56,101 nucleotides of DNA from Silicimonas sp. (GCA_022826205.1 JAJDVJ010000108.1:1-56101); one strand, 5' to 3'. Counted from the stretch's first letter, positions 40,084-48,852 are shown. Notes: generated by a model from the sequence alone, not told the origin. Made by a program: numbers and translations.

Positions 40084-41679
40084 CTATCTGCGCGCGTCTT
40101 CGGCGATCATGGCGGCTCCCTTTTCGCCGATCATGATGGCGGCGGCGTTGGTGTTGCCGGTCACGATGCGCGGCATGATCGATGCATCCACCACACGCAA
40201 CCCGTCAATGCCGTGAACCCGCAGGCGCGGGTCCACAACGGCATCCGCACCGACCCCCATTCTGCAGGTGCCCACCGGATGCAACAGTGACAGCCCCGAT
40301 GCCCGGCAATAGTTCAGCAGTTCTCCGTCCGACTGAACATCCGCGCCCGGCGAGATCTCGCTTTCGACGCAGTCGACCATCGGCGCCGTCGCAGCAATCT
40401 TGCGCGCGAATTTCAAACCCGCAATTGCGGCACGCCGATCCGCCTCATCGGCGAAAAAGTTGAACTGAATCGCCGGTTGATCCCAGGCGTGCGGACCAGT
40501 GATGCATACATGCCCGCGCGAACTGGGACGCATGTGCTCGGCCAGGATCGTGAAGCCCGAGAAGGGATGCGGTTTCAGCCGCTCGTCCGTACACCAGGCC
40601 ATGAATGTCACCATCATGTCCGGACGGTCGATTTCCGGTCCCGAACGGATGAAGGTGTTGGAGTAGTTACCGTTGTCGGCAAACGGTCCGGTGCGGAGCA
40701 GGAGATAGCGCAGCAACTGGAACCCGCCTTTCAGCTTGTTGTTGTAAAGATCGTTTACGGTGGATTTCACGGTCGAGCGGTACTCGGCACCGATTCCGAA
40801 ATGGTCCTGCAGGTTCTCGCCCACGCCAGGCAGATGGTGCAGTGCTTCGATCCCGTGTGCCTTCAGATGCGCTTCAGGGCCGATGCCTGAAATCTGTAAC
40901 AGTTGAGGTGAATTGAATGCGCCCCCGCAAAGTATTACCTCGCGGCGGATGCGCGCCGATTTCGGGCCGTCTCTGTCCGTCCAGATCACACCGGTCGCCC
41001 GTTTCCCATCGATCTCGATGCGCTCGACCATCGCATTGAGTCTGAGGTCGATGTTTCGTTTGGCAGGTCCCCTGAGATAACCCGCCGCGGTGCTCCAACG
41101 ACGCCCATTGCGAGTTGTCGTCTGGACATAGCCCGTTCCCTCCTGCCGGGGTCCATTGAAATCGTCGTTGCGCGGCACGCCAAGTGCGGCCGATGCGGCA
41201 TGAAAGGCCTCGCCCAGCTTGTGCTCCGTGCGCAGGTCGGAAACCGCAACCGGTCCGCCGGTACCGTGATACGCATCGGTGCCACGCTCCTGATCCTCGC
41301 AGGACTTGAAATAGGGCAGGACGTCGTCCCAGCCCCAACCGGTGCACCCCGCTTCGGCCCAGCCGTCGAAGTCCCGCGGCTGGCCGCGCATGTAGATCAT
41401 GCCGTTGATCGCCCCGGTGCCGCCAAGAACCTTGCCGCGCGGCTGAAACAGGCGGCGTCCATACAAGTGCGGCTCGGGCTGGCTTTCGTAGCACCAGTTC
41501 ACTGACGGGTTGGCATAAAGCATCGAATACCCGAGAGGAATGTGAATGAACGGACTGCGGTCCCGTCCACCGGCCTCAAGCAGCAGCACCGAATGTCCTG
41601 CTTCCGCCAGCCGACCCGCGACAGCACAACCTGCAGACCCCGCGCCGACTACCGCAAAATCATGGTCTTCGGTCGTCAT
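40084..41679 (-). CDS. GMC-family FAD oxidoreductase (choline dehydrogenase-like)
   Basis: A 531-residue GMC flavoenzyme. FAD-binding FAVVGAGSAGCAVAGRLAEAG at the N-terminus, GMC signature GKVLGGTGAINGMIYMRGQ (about residue 82), second signature GGAFNSPQLLQISGIGP, and the catalytic histidine region LLHPVGTCRMG with GNTNAAAIMIGEKGA at the C-terminus. It oxidises a primary alcohol or sugar alcohol to an aldehyde or ketone. No signal peptide is seen. The ATG at 41679 begins MTTEDHDFAVVG; the frame extends to 41733 without similarity. It is followed by the Gfo/Idh/MocA gene, so the two probably act in sequence. Confidence 0.95.
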   Translation of the reverse strand: MTTEDHDFAVVGAGSAGCAVAGRLAEAGHSVLLLEAGGRDRSPFIHIPLGYSMLYANPSVNWCYESQPEPHLYGRRLFQPRGKVLGGTGAINGMIYMRGQPRDFDGWAEAGCTGWGWDDVLPYFKSCEDQERGTDAYHGTGGPVAVSDLRTEHKLGEAFHAASAALGVPRNDDFNGPRQEGTGYVQTTTRNGRRWSTAAGYLRGPAKRNIDLRLNAMVERIEIDGKRATGVIWTDRDGPKSARIRREVILCGGAFNSPQLLQISGIGPEAHLKAHGIEALHHLPGVGENLQDHFGIGAEYRSTVKSTVNDLYNNKLKGGFQLLRYLLLRTGPFADNGNYSNTFIRSGPEIDRPDMMVTFMAWCTDERLKPHPFSGFTILAEHMRPSSRGHVCITGPHAWDQPAIQFNFFADEADRRAAIAGLKFARKIAATAPMVDCVESEISPGADVQSDGELLNYCRASGLSLLHPVGTCRMGVGADAVVDPRLRVHGIDGLRVVDASIMPRIVTGNTNAAAIMIGEKGAAMIAEDARR

Positions 41680-41751
41680 CAATCCGCTCACCCTGCCTGA
41701 AAATCCGTCTGCCAAGCGTGACATGACCGGCAACCGTGCCGGAACAAGGCA

Positions 41752-41815
41752 ATTATCAGATTTGGACGAAATTTCACTCGTTCACGCCTAGGAAATATAG
41801 ATTATCAGATATGGA
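41752..41815. promoter_or_regulatory. Direct repeats in the divergent promoter region
   Basis: ATTATCAGATTTGGA (41752-41766) and ATTATCAGATATGGA (41801-41815) agree at 14 of 15 positions and lie 49 bp apart, a little under five helical turns. They stand between the GMC gene and the regulator gene, in the place of a divergent operator. They are AT-rich compared with the neighbourhood. Binding by the regulator encoded at 41846 is an inference. Confidence 0.55.
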
Positions 41816-41845
41816 TATTTTGAACGCTGGCCTTGGAGCGATTGA

Positions 41846-43549
41846 GTGACACGCGAAGAACTCTTGCGAATCCTGAATTTCGTGGACGCCAATCGCGAGA
41901 TTTCCGAAAAGCGGACAGGACTTTCAACCACTGATGCACGCTGGAACATAATCTCCTACGCCATGCGGCGACACCTGGAAGGCAAGCTGCTGACCACTAC
42001 GTCGGCGGCATTGGCGGCCGACGTCCCCTATGGCACGGCGATGCGGCGGATTTCAGAGCTGATCGACCAGAAGATGCTGCACAAGAGGCCGAAATCGAAG
42101 TCAGGAAAGTCTTTCTCCCTGCATCCCACGCGAAGGCTGATCGAAGAGTTCGAAAGCTTCGCAATGCAGCTCAAGGCAATGGTCGGCAATACGTTCGGAT
42201 TCAATACCGGAGACGGCGAGATCGGCGATTTCTACTTCGGTGGATATTACATGGCCTCGCGCATCCTGCCCTATCCCAGTGCCATGCGTACCGGAGTCGG
42301 TTACGACCGGACATTCCGGATACTCTGCCCCATAGATCCGACGTTCAAGACACTGAACGAGCTCTCATCCAATCTGGATGAGCTCTGCGGCACCAAGATC
42401 GAGATCACGAACCTTCCGCTTGACGATCTGCACAGCGAGATCATGAGAAGTGCAAAGCAACCAGTTCCGGAATACGACCTGATGGCAGTTGATCTACCCT
42501 GGATCGGTCAACTGGCCGAGGAAGGCGTGATCGAACCCCTGGACGAGATAATGCGCCAGGAACGCTACAACCCGTCCGACTTTCACAATGCCGCCTATCG
42601 CGGGTCTTTCTGGCGCAACAAGCAGTTCGGACTGCCGATCCAGCCGACGGCAGAGCTTCTGTTCTGCCGGTCGGACCTGTTCGCCGACGCAGGCCTGCCG
42701 ATCCCGCGCACCACTGACGACGTGCTGTTTGCTGCACGCGTCCTGCACCGCTCGGGCTTCAACCTGTCCGGAATCGTAATGAACTTCGGCCGGGGCACGC
42801 CGGTCGCACACACATTCGTCCAGACGTTGGCGGATTTCGGTCAGCCCATCATCAGTCTCAAGCCGATCGGCAACGAATTCGACCTCACCGAAATTGCGGG
42901 CGAAAACCATCGTCCGCAACTCGATACCGGTCCTGCGCAACAAGCCGCCGAGTTCCTGCTGGAATTGCTTGGACTGTCCCACAAGGACAGCCTGATTTGC
43001 AACTGGGATCGTCGCATTCGGATCTTCTCGGAAGGCCACGCGGCGATGACCTATGGCTGGAGCGTCCGGGCTGCGGCCTTTGAGTTGAACAACGCGTCGC
43101 CGGCTCACGGCAAGGTCCACTATGCGCCGCATCCGCACGCGCCCGGCGCACGCACGGTCTCTCCGATCGGCGGCTTCACGTTGGCGATGCCAGAGGGACT
43201 CAGCAGCGAACGCAAAAGAGCGTCGTGGAAGGTGATGGAATACCTGACCAGACCCGAGATGCTGAAATGGTACGTCCAGAATGGAAACCTGTCCAGCCCT
43301 CGGTTCTCGACAAGCGCCGACCCCGAGGTTCAGGCGAAGAGCCCGTTGATCAGCGAAATCGACGGCATGGAACGCCGCGGCGAGCTGCAGATCTGGCCGC
43401 GCCCGCCGATCCCGGAATTCAGCGACATTCTGGGCATTCTTGGCGACGAGATCCATTTGATGCTGCAGGGCGAGGCGCCCCCTGCCGTCGCGCTTGGCAA
43501 TGCGCAAAACCGCATTGATGCGCTGATGCGGGCACACGGACATTACTGA
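41846..43549 (+). CDS. Cytoplasmic regulator: winged helix fused to a solute-binding fold
   Basis: A 567-residue protein with two parts. Residues about 1-115 look like a winged-helix DNA-binding domain (ARWNIISYAMRRHLEGKLLT, then AADVPYGTAMRRISELIDQKMLHKRPKSKSGKSFSLHPT). Residues about 150-560 match family 1 extracellular solute-binding proteins: PEYDLMAVDLPWIGQLAEEGVI, GLPIQPTAELLFCRSDLFADAG, GHAAMTYGWSVR and VSPIGGFTLAMPEG. There is no signal peptide, so the solute-binding fold acts inside the cell as a sensor. It lies between a divergent oxidoreductase operon and a sugar importer operon, which it probably controls. An alternative, a binding protein with an unusual N-terminus, is less likely. 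Confidence 0.8.
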   Translation: MTREELLRILNFVDANREISEKRTGLSTTDARWNIISYAMRRHLEGKLLTTTSAALAADVPYGTAMRRISELIDQKMLHKRPKSKSGKSFSLHPTRRLIEEFESFAMQLKAMVGNTFGFNTGDGEIGDFYFGGYYMASRILPYPSAMRTGVGYDRTFRILCPIDPTFKTLNELSSNLDELCGTKIEITNLPLDDLHSEIMRSAKQPVPEYDLMAVDLPWIGQLAEEGVIEPLDEIMRQERYNPSDFHNAAYRGSFWRNKQFGLPIQPTAELLFCRSDLFADAGLPIPRTTDDVLFAARVLHRSGFNLSGIVMNFGRGTPVAHTFVQTLADFGQPIISLKPIGNEFDLTEIAGENHRPQLDTGPAQQAAEFLLELLGLSHKDSLICNWDRRIRIFSEGHAAMTYGWSVRAAAFELNNASPAHGKVHYAPHPHAPGARTVSPIGGFTLAMPEGLSSERKRASWKVMEYLTRPEMLKWYVQNGNLSSPRFSTSADPEVQAKSPLISEIDGMERRGELQIWPRPPIPEFSDILGILGDEIHLMLQGEAPPAVALGNAQNRIDALMRAHGHY

Positions 43550-43725
43550 GTTCCAACGGTGCGCCGTCAAAAGGACTCATTTTGGACATCTTCGCTCTCG
43601 TGCCCCGCTGGCGGCATGGTGCACTCTCCTCTTGTCGCGGACGGGCAGCAAGCTCTGCCGGAACGCGCATTCGGCGGGCGAGACCAACGCTCGGCCCGCG
43701 TGAACTCCAAGGAGGGAAGTCGGTA

Positions 43726-43781
43726 GTCAGTTGGCTTTCCCTGAAGGGAGAGGCTCTTGGAAGGCGAAAGCCCAAGCTGAC
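43726..43781 (+). ncRNA. Strong stem-loop, possible structured RNA
   Basis: GTCAGTTGGCTTTC (43726-43739) pairs with GAAAGCCCAAGCTGAC (43766-43781) over 14 base pairs with two single-base bulges, enclosing a 26-nt loop. AAAGGAGAATG follows 9 nt later, a good ribosome-binding sequence before a 6-codon reading. It could be a leader RNA or the remains of a structured mobile RNA. The pairing is seen; a function is not known. Confidence 0.35.
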
Positions 43782-44013
43782 CGGCACGCGAAAGGAGAAT
43801 GCCGTCCAATCTACCCTGAACCATACCCTAAGGACCCAAACCGGGATGCTTCCTCAGTCCCAGATTCTGGAAGATTCGCTCGCAGGCACGCCAAGTCAGG
43901 CACGAAACGGGTCGAATCCAAAGGCTGGTGGTCAGGTTGTGCGAGGGGAACGCGGCTTCGGCCAGCGTCACCGGGGAAACCTCAGCGCCCCCGCGAACGG
44001 CGCAAGCCACATA

Positions 44014-44043
44014 GTCTTCCTTCATGGGGTCTTCCTTCATGGG
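44014..44043 (+). repeat. 15-bp perfect tandem repeat, two copies
   Basis: GTCTTCCTTCATGGG occurs at 44014-44028 and again at 44029-44043 without change. Such a recent duplication can arise by slippage. Confidence 0.9.
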
Positions 44044-44100
44044 AGCGGGCGGTGCCAATCGCCCGTTCCGCCTGTAACGCAACAGAAAGAGAGGCGCGTT

Positions 44101-44135
44101 TGTCTCCCCAGCCTGTACGCCGGGGCTTCCAGCGC
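44101..44135 (-). mobile_element. Solo IS200/IS605-like right-end hairpin
   Basis: On the minus strand GAAGCCCCGGC-GTACAG-GCTGGGGAGAC folds with a 7-bp stem. It resembles the right end of the tnpB element at 55173-55209 (GAAGCCC, stem, GGAG), in the same orientation, but no tnpB or tnpA lies beside it. It may be the trace of a lost element. The match is short. Confidence 0.35.
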
Positions 44136-44144
44136 GAAAATCAG

Positions 44145-45107
44145 ATGAAAATCAAGTCAAAATTAGGACTGGCAATTGGCGCAATAACCATGGCCGGATC
44201 CATGACCACGGCAGCTTTTGCCGAGGACATCAGCATGGCCTTCATCGTCAAGGACATGAACAACCCTTACTACTGGCGCATGGGCGACGGGGCCAAGCGC
44301 GCAGCTGCGGAACTGGGTATCGAGCTGTCCTATGTCTCGGCCGAGTTCAACGGCGACATCGAAGGCCAGATTGCGGTGGTCGAAACCGAGATCATAAAGG
44401 GGCACGACGCGATCGTTCTGGTCCCGATGAACGGTACCGCATTGATCCCCAAAGTGTTGGAGGCCAACGCCGCCGGGATCCCCGTGATCACCGCCGACAC
44501 GCGGGTTGATGACGGCCCGGCCAAAGTTGAAACCTTTGTGGGTCTGGATGAGCAAACCTCGTTTGCTGGCATGGCACAATGGGTCGTCGATCAGTTGGGT
44601 GGCGAAGGCCAGGTCGCAATTCTCGAAGGTTTTCGCGGCAGCTCGACTGCCGAGCTTCGGCTGAATGGCATGATGGATGTGTTCAACGCCAATGACGGCA
44701 TTGTGGTGGTGGCTTCGATTGCCGCAGACTGGGACCAGGAGAAGGGCCTGAAAGCGGCGGAAGACATCCTTCAGTCACACCCCGACGTTGACGCGATTAT
44801 AGGTTCCAATGACTTGATGGCGCTGGGTGCCGTTCAGGCCGTCAAGGGTGCTGGCAAACTAGACGACATCATCGTGGTCGGCGACGACGCAATCCCGTCG
44901 GCACTGGCTGCCCTGAGGGCCGGTGAACTGAACGCGACCATCGACGGCAACACCGACTTGGTGGGCTACGAGGCAGTGATGGCCGCATATCGTCATGTTA
45001 CAGAGGGCGAAGAGCTGGACGACTGGATCGTTGTTGAGTCCTCGATTATGGTGGCCGCGGACGTGACCGACGAATACCTTGCCGGTCGCGGCATCGAACT
45101 GGAATAA
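44145..45107 (+). CDS. Sugar ABC importer, periplasmic binding protein (ribose type)
   Basis: A 320-residue periplasmic-binding protein of the RbsB type. MKIKSKLGLAIGAITMAGSM continues to TTAAFAED, a standard signal peptide. The mature part has FIVKDMNNPYYWRMGDGAKRAA, GHDAIVLVPMNG, and DVDAIIGSNDLMALGAVQAVK, all typical of ribose/galactose/inositol binding proteins. The ATG at 44145 is the signal-peptide start; a frame reaches 43731 without similarity. It begins the importer operon and is followed by a hairpin that may keep its expression higher than that of the ATPase. The ligand is probably a pentose, hexose or cyclitol. Confidence 0.94.
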   Translation: MKIKSKLGLAIGAITMAGSMTTAAFAEDISMAFIVKDMNNPYYWRMGDGAKRAAAELGIELSYVSAEFNGDIEGQIAVVETEIIKGHDAIVLVPMNGTALIPKVLEANAAGIPVITADTRVDDGPAKVETFVGLDEQTSFAGMAQWVVDQLGGEGQVAILEGFRGSSTAELRLNGMMDVFNANDGIVVVASIAADWDQEKGLKAAEDILQSHPDVDAIIGSNDLMALGAVQAVKGAGKLDDIIVVGDDAIPSALAALRAGELNATIDGNTDLVGYEAVMAAYRHVTEGEELDDWIVVESSIMVAADVTDEYLAGRGIELE

Positions 45108-45138
45108 TCCAGTCAGCCGATCGGACGGCCAAAGTGCA

Positions 45139-45172
45139 GAGATGGCCGGGTCGCGCCCGGCCATCTCGTTTT
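45139..45172 (+). terminator. Intercistronic hairpin with T-tract after the binding protein
   Basis: GAGATGGCCGGG and CCCGGCCATCTC form a perfect 12-bp stem around TCGCG (45139-45167), followed by GTTTT. It lies between binding protein and ATPase genes. Partial termination or mRNA protection here would give an excess of binding protein, as usual in ABC importers. Confidence 0.8.
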
Positions 45173-45189
45173 GAACAGGGGACTGAATC

Positions 45190-45957
45190 ATGCCGGACCC
45201 TACCCCGCTGGTCGAAATGCGGCACATTTCGAAGCATTTTGGCGGCTTGCAGGCGCTGACCGATGCACAGCTTGAGCTTTATCCAGGCGAGGTTCTCGGC
45301 GTCCTGGGACACAACGGTGCCGGGAAGTCCACGTTGATCAAGATCCTTGCGGGAGCCGAAACAGCCAGCGAGGGCGTGATCTTTGTCGAAGGACACGAGG
45401 TGCACATCAATGACCCGAACGATGCTCGCGTCTATGGGATCGAGACGATCTACCAGGAACTGGCGCTCTGCGGCAATCTGAACGCCCCGGCCAATCTATA
45501 CATGGGACGCGAGCTGCACAAGTGGGGCTTTCTACGCAAAAATGCGATGAAAGCCGAAGCGACAAAGGCACTCAGCCGCCTGAACATCCGCATCCAGTCG
45601 CTCGACGTCGAGGTCGAAAGCATGTCGGGCGGTCAGCGTCAGGCGGTCTCGATCAGCCGCGCGGTGCATTTCGACACCAAAATCCTGATCATGGACGAAC
45701 CGACCGCAGCCTTGGGCATGGAAGAGAGCAAAATGGTCATGGAATTGACCGTGGAACTGAAGAAACAGGGAATCGGAATCATCTGGATCAGCCATGACAT
45801 TCACGAGGTCTTCAATTTTACTGATCGGATCACGATCCTGCACGGTGGAAAAAACGTGGTGACCGCCCCGACCAAGGAATTCACCCAAGACGAAATCGTG
45901 TCGATGATCATCTCCGGCATTCCCGTCGAGCGCGGCACATCCGCGGCAGGGGGCTAA
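45190..45957 (+). CDS. Sugar ABC importer, ATP-binding protein (single domain)
   Basis: A 255-residue ABC ATPase. Walker A GHNGAGKSTLIKIL (about residue 38), signature MSGGQRQAVSISRAV, Walker B ILIMDEPTAALGM and the switch His in ISHDIHEVF. The ribose-type family usually has two fused nucleotide-binding domains of about 500 residues; this one has only one, like FrcA-type fructose importers, and works as a dimer. It lies 4 bp before the permease gene, and 82 bp after the binding protein with the hairpin between. Confidence 0.94.
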   Translation: MPDPTPLVEMRHISKHFGGLQALTDAQLELYPGEVLGVLGHNGAGKSTLIKILAGAETASEGVIFVEGHEVHINDPNDARVYGIETIYQELALCGNLNAPANLYMGRELHKWGFLRKNAMKAEATKALSRLNIRIQSLDVEVESMSGGQRQAVSISRAVHFDTKILIMDEPTAALGMEESKMVMELTVELKKQGIGIIWISHDIHEVFNFTDRITILHGGKNVVTAPTKEFTQDEIVSMIISGIPVERGTSAAGG

Positions 45958-45960
45958 GAC

Positions 45961-46896
45961 ATGCAGATTGCAGGGATCAAGTCCCAACCGCTCGTCTGGA
46001 TCCTTCTGGTCGCCGTTTTGCTGGCCATCGTCCTTTCGTTCCTGTCGCCATTCTTCATGACAGTCGGCAACATGACCAACCTGTCCAAGCAGGTGTCGAT
46101 CGTTGCGATCCTTGCGGCGGGTCAGGCGGTGGTCATCATATCGGGCGGTATCGACCTTTCAGTGGGGTCCATCCTGGCCCTGTCTGCGGTCGTGATCGGT
46201 GCGCTGATACAAGTTGACGTGGACCCGTTTTTCGCCACCCTGGCCGGATTGGCAACCGGGACGCTCGCCGGCTTCGTCAATGGCTTTGTCATTACGCGCG
46301 GCAATATCCCGCCCTTCATCGCGACCCTCGGAATGCTGGGGATTGCGCGCGGCTTGGCACTGGTCATCACCAAGGGCGTGTCCTACCAGGTGCTGGTGCC
46401 ATTCTTTCTCTACATCGGCAATGCCAAGTTTCTCGGGCTTCCGATCCCGCTGTATTTCGTTGTCGTCACATTCCTTGTCGTCTCCGTGATGTTGCACATG
46501 ACCGTCTTCGGCCGCCACGTCTACGCAATAGGCGGCGACGAGCGGGTTGCCCGGCTAGAGGGCATTCCGGTCGACCGGCAGAAGGTGAAGATCTACATGC
46601 TGAGCGGTTTTCTGGCGGCCCTCGCGGCCGTGGTGATGACCGGACGCCTAGCGGCGACGCCGCCAAGTGTTGCACAAGGCATTGAACTGCAAGCCATTGC
46701 TGCCGTGATCATCGGCGGTGTCAGCTTTGTCGGAGGACGCGGCATTGTCCTGACCGCGCTGATCGGGGCGCTGATCATGGCCATGATCACCAACGGACTG
46801 AACATTCTCGGAATTTCCTCGTTCTATCAGCAGGTGCTGATCGGCTTCGTCATCATCGTCGCAGTCTGGCTCGACAATCTGAAGTCGCGAAAGTAG
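45961..46896 (+). CDS. Sugar ABC importer, permease (RbsC/FrcC type)
   Basis: A 311-residue permease of the ribose-type branch with 8-10 hydrophobic segments. AILAAGQAVVIISGGIDLSVGSILALSAVV is the family signature region (GIDLSVGS), and FIATLGMLGIARGLA and AAVIIGGVSFVGGRGIVLTALIGALIM are the other conserved stretches. Works as a dimer with the single-domain ATPase. The start follows the ATPase stop by 3 bp. It is 7 bp before the next gene, a dehydrogenase, so transport and first oxidation are co-expressed. Confidence 0.96.
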   Translation: MQIAGIKSQPLVWILLVAVLLAIVLSFLSPFFMTVGNMTNLSKQVSIVAILAAGQAVVIISGGIDLSVGSILALSAVVIGALIQVDVDPFFATLAGLATGTLAGFVNGFVITRGNIPPFIATLGMLGIARGLALVITKGVSYQVLVPFFLYIGNAKFLGLPIPLYFVVVTFLVVSVMLHMTVFGRHVYAIGGDERVARLEGIPVDRQKVKIYMLSGFLAALAAVVMTGRLAATPPSVAQGIELQAIAAVIIGGVSFVGGRGIVLTALIGALIMAMITNGLNILGISSFYQQVLIGFVIIVAVWLDNLKSRK

Positions 46897-46903
46897 TTGG
46901 GCA

Positions 46904-48043
46904 ATGAGGATTGAAGACAAACCGACCGTCGGCATTGGTCTGATCGGGTCCGGCTTCATGGGCCGTTGCCATGCCAACGCATTTGGCGCTGTGGCAGGTA
47001 TCTTCGATCTTCCCGCCGATCCAGTCAAATCCATCTTGGCGGACGCAACCGACGAGATTGCGGCTGCTGCGGCATCGGCGCTGGGATTTTCGCGGGCGAC
47101 TTCGGATTGGCAAGCGATGGTACAGGACGATTCGGTCGACATAGTCGCGATTGCCGCCCCAAACGTCTTGCACGAACCCATGGCTCTAGCTGCCATTGCC
47201 GCCGGCAAAACGGTCTATTGCGAAAAACCCCTGTCCACAACCGCAAGTTCCGCCCTGAAAATGACGAAGGCCGCCGAGGCTGCCGATGTCGTCACCTCAG
47301 TCGGATTCAACTTCCTGCGCAACCCGATGATCGGTCTCGCACGACAGATGATCTCCTCCGACGAGATCGGAGAGATAACCGGCTTTCGCGGTCGACATGC
47401 GGAAAACTACATGGCCAGTCCGGACGCGCCTCACTCCTTCCGCACCGATCCTCGGGGCGGCGGGGCGCTGTGTGACATTGGCAGTCACATCCTGTCACTG
47501 GCCCGACACCTCTTGGGCCCGGTCGCCGAAGTGAACGGACACTCACGGACGATATTCCCCGACAGACCCGTCGCTGCAAGATCAGCTGAGCGCCGCGCAG
47601 TTGTGGTCGACGACATGACCCACGCGCTCCTGCGCTTCGCCAGCGGCGTCTCAGGCAGCATCGAAGCGAACTGGGCCGCGACAGGACGCACGATGGATTT
47701 GTCCTTCGAGGTGACAGGGACGAAGGGCGCCATCGCCTTCACCCAGGAGCGGATGAACGAACTGCTGCTCTATTCGGGCTCAGGCCACAAGGCGGGATAC
47801 CAACGAATAGAAGCGGGCCCCGCCCACCCTCCATACGGCAGATTCTGTCCTGCACCGGGGCATCAATTGGGTTTCAATGATCTGAAGGTCATCGAAGTCG
47901 CTCAGCTTGTCGAAGCTCATGCCGCACACGGATCCTGCATGCCCGATTTTCGCGAAGCCTTCGAGGTGCAAAAGACCGCCGAGGCCATTCAGTCATCCGC
48001 TCAATCCCGGGAGTGGGTTACGGTGTGCACTGCACCTGGCTGA
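46904..48043 (+). CDS. Gfo/Idh/MocA family oxidoreductase
   Basis: A 379-residue dehydrogenase of the Gfo/Idh/MocA family. Rossmann start VGIGLIGSGFMGRCHANAFG, EKP motif VYCEKPLSTTASSA, and GGGALCDIGSHILSLARHLLG with the D-x-x-x-H pair. It is a larger subtype than the enzyme at 39072 and shares little sequence with it, so the two act on different substrates. As the last gene of the importer operon it should oxidise the imported sugar or cyclitol, or a product of it. The gap to the next gene (48044-48336) shows no gene. Confidence 0.92.
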   Translation: MRIEDKPTVGIGLIGSGFMGRCHANAFGAVAGIFDLPADPVKSILADATDEIAAAAASALGFSRATSDWQAMVQDDSVDIVAIAAPNVLHEPMALAAIAAGKTVYCEKPLSTTASSALKMTKAAEAADVVTSVGFNFLRNPMIGLARQMISSDEIGEITGFRGRHAENYMASPDAPHSFRTDPRGGGALCDIGSHILSLARHLLGPVAEVNGHSRTIFPDRPVAARSAERRAVVVDDMTHALLRFASGVSGSIEANWAATGRTMDLSFEVTGTKGAIAFTQERMNELLLYSGSGHKAGYQRIEAGPAHPPYGRFCPAPGHQLGFNDLKVIEVAQLVEAHAAHGSCMPDFREAFEVQKTAEAIQSSAQSREWVTVCTAPG

Positions 48044-48336
48044 ACGCGGTGCACTCGCGTTGCTTCGGGCCGTGAATGGAGGTGGCGCGCGGTGAACCAC
48101 ATGTTGGTGGGCATGCCGACATCTGCCTGCCGTTCACATGTGCTGGTCAGCATACCTGCCGATAATCGAGATGATTGCATGGCTCCGACAACGCACCCAC
48201 CAATATGGCGACACATCACAGGACGTCCGGACTTGGTGCATCCGCGCCTACGAGGGAGACGTTGGCGTTGGCCGCTGCGGCAAACTGCCAAGTAGATGTG
48301 AGAGTCGCTTGATGGTGACTCAACTGTGCCCGACTC

Positions 48337-48852
48337 TCACTCCTCGATCAACTCAGGCGGAGCTGCTGAGGTCCGGATGCCAAGACGACGGAGTCGCGCC
48401 AACTCTGCATATTGATCAAGCGCCATTCCCTCGTAGGCCCGGAAATAGACATTCACGTCGAAGAGCCGTTCCAGGACACGACCGTGATTGTCGCGACGAA
48501 ATTCCAGGTCTGCGGCAGCAAGTTCGACACGAATGTTGCTGTCAACGCCGTGCCGCGTCGCATGGGCCAGGAACGCACCGTCGGTTGGGCCTCCTGCCAA
48601 TGCCCCGATATCGCCGCCAAGGGCCGCCGCCACATCCCCCTCCGGCGTCGGATCCGTCAGGTTTCTACCGCCCGGCGTTGGCACGGGCAGTACGGCGATG
48701 TCCTCAGGCACTTCCAGCGGTTTCGTTGGAATGACCCCAAATTCGTCCGGACCGCCAGCGCGATCCCGGCCGATGTTCATCAGACCTGGACCGCCACCCG
48801 CACAAGCGGCAAGTGTCGGGATCAAGCAAAGGAGCAGCAACCGACGCAGCAT
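48337..48852 (-). CDS. DUF3035 family lipoprotein
   Basis: A 171-residue lipoprotein. MLRRLLLLCLIPTLAACAGG is a lipoprotein signal peptide with lipobox (L-A-A-C). The mature part has a GRDRAGGPDEFGVIPTKPLEVPEDIAVLPVPTPGGRNLTDP segment, which is the DUF3035 signature found mainly in Rhodobacteraceae, followed by an Ala/Gly-rich stretch. The ATG at 48852 begins the signal peptide; the frame upstream to 49017 is not family-like. It is 65 bp after lspA, which encodes the enzyme that cleaves such lipoprotein precursors. Function is unknown. Confidence 0.9.
   Translation of the reverse strand: MLRRLLLLCLIPTLAACAGGGPGLMNIGRDRAGGPDEFGVIPTKPLEVPEDIAVLPVPTPGGRNLTDPTPEGDVAAALGGDIGALAGGPTDGAFLAHATRHGVDSNIRVELAAADLEFRRDNHGRVLERLFDVNVYFRAYEGMALDQYAELARLRRLGIRTSAAPPELIEE

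Larger units (their letters stand above)
43550..44144 (+). other. 595-bp gap with structured and repeated sequence
   Basis: No recognised protein is encoded, although two long overlapping plus-strand frames cross it. It holds a strong stem-loop (43726-43781), a perfect 15-bp tandem repeat (44014-44028 and 44029-44043), and an IS200/IS605-like end hairpin (44101-44135). It must also hold the promoter of the sugar importer operon. Confidence 0.5.

Noticed and set aside
43582-44148. Plus-strand frame of 188 codons before the sugar binding protein
   Set aside because: It is rich in Arg, Ser and Gly, has no family match, and covers a tandem repeat and stem-loops; it is more likely non-coding.
48092-48295. 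Small plus-strand frame with an internally repeated start
   Set aside because: The repeat is weak, no ribosome-binding site is seen and no family is recognised; likely chance.
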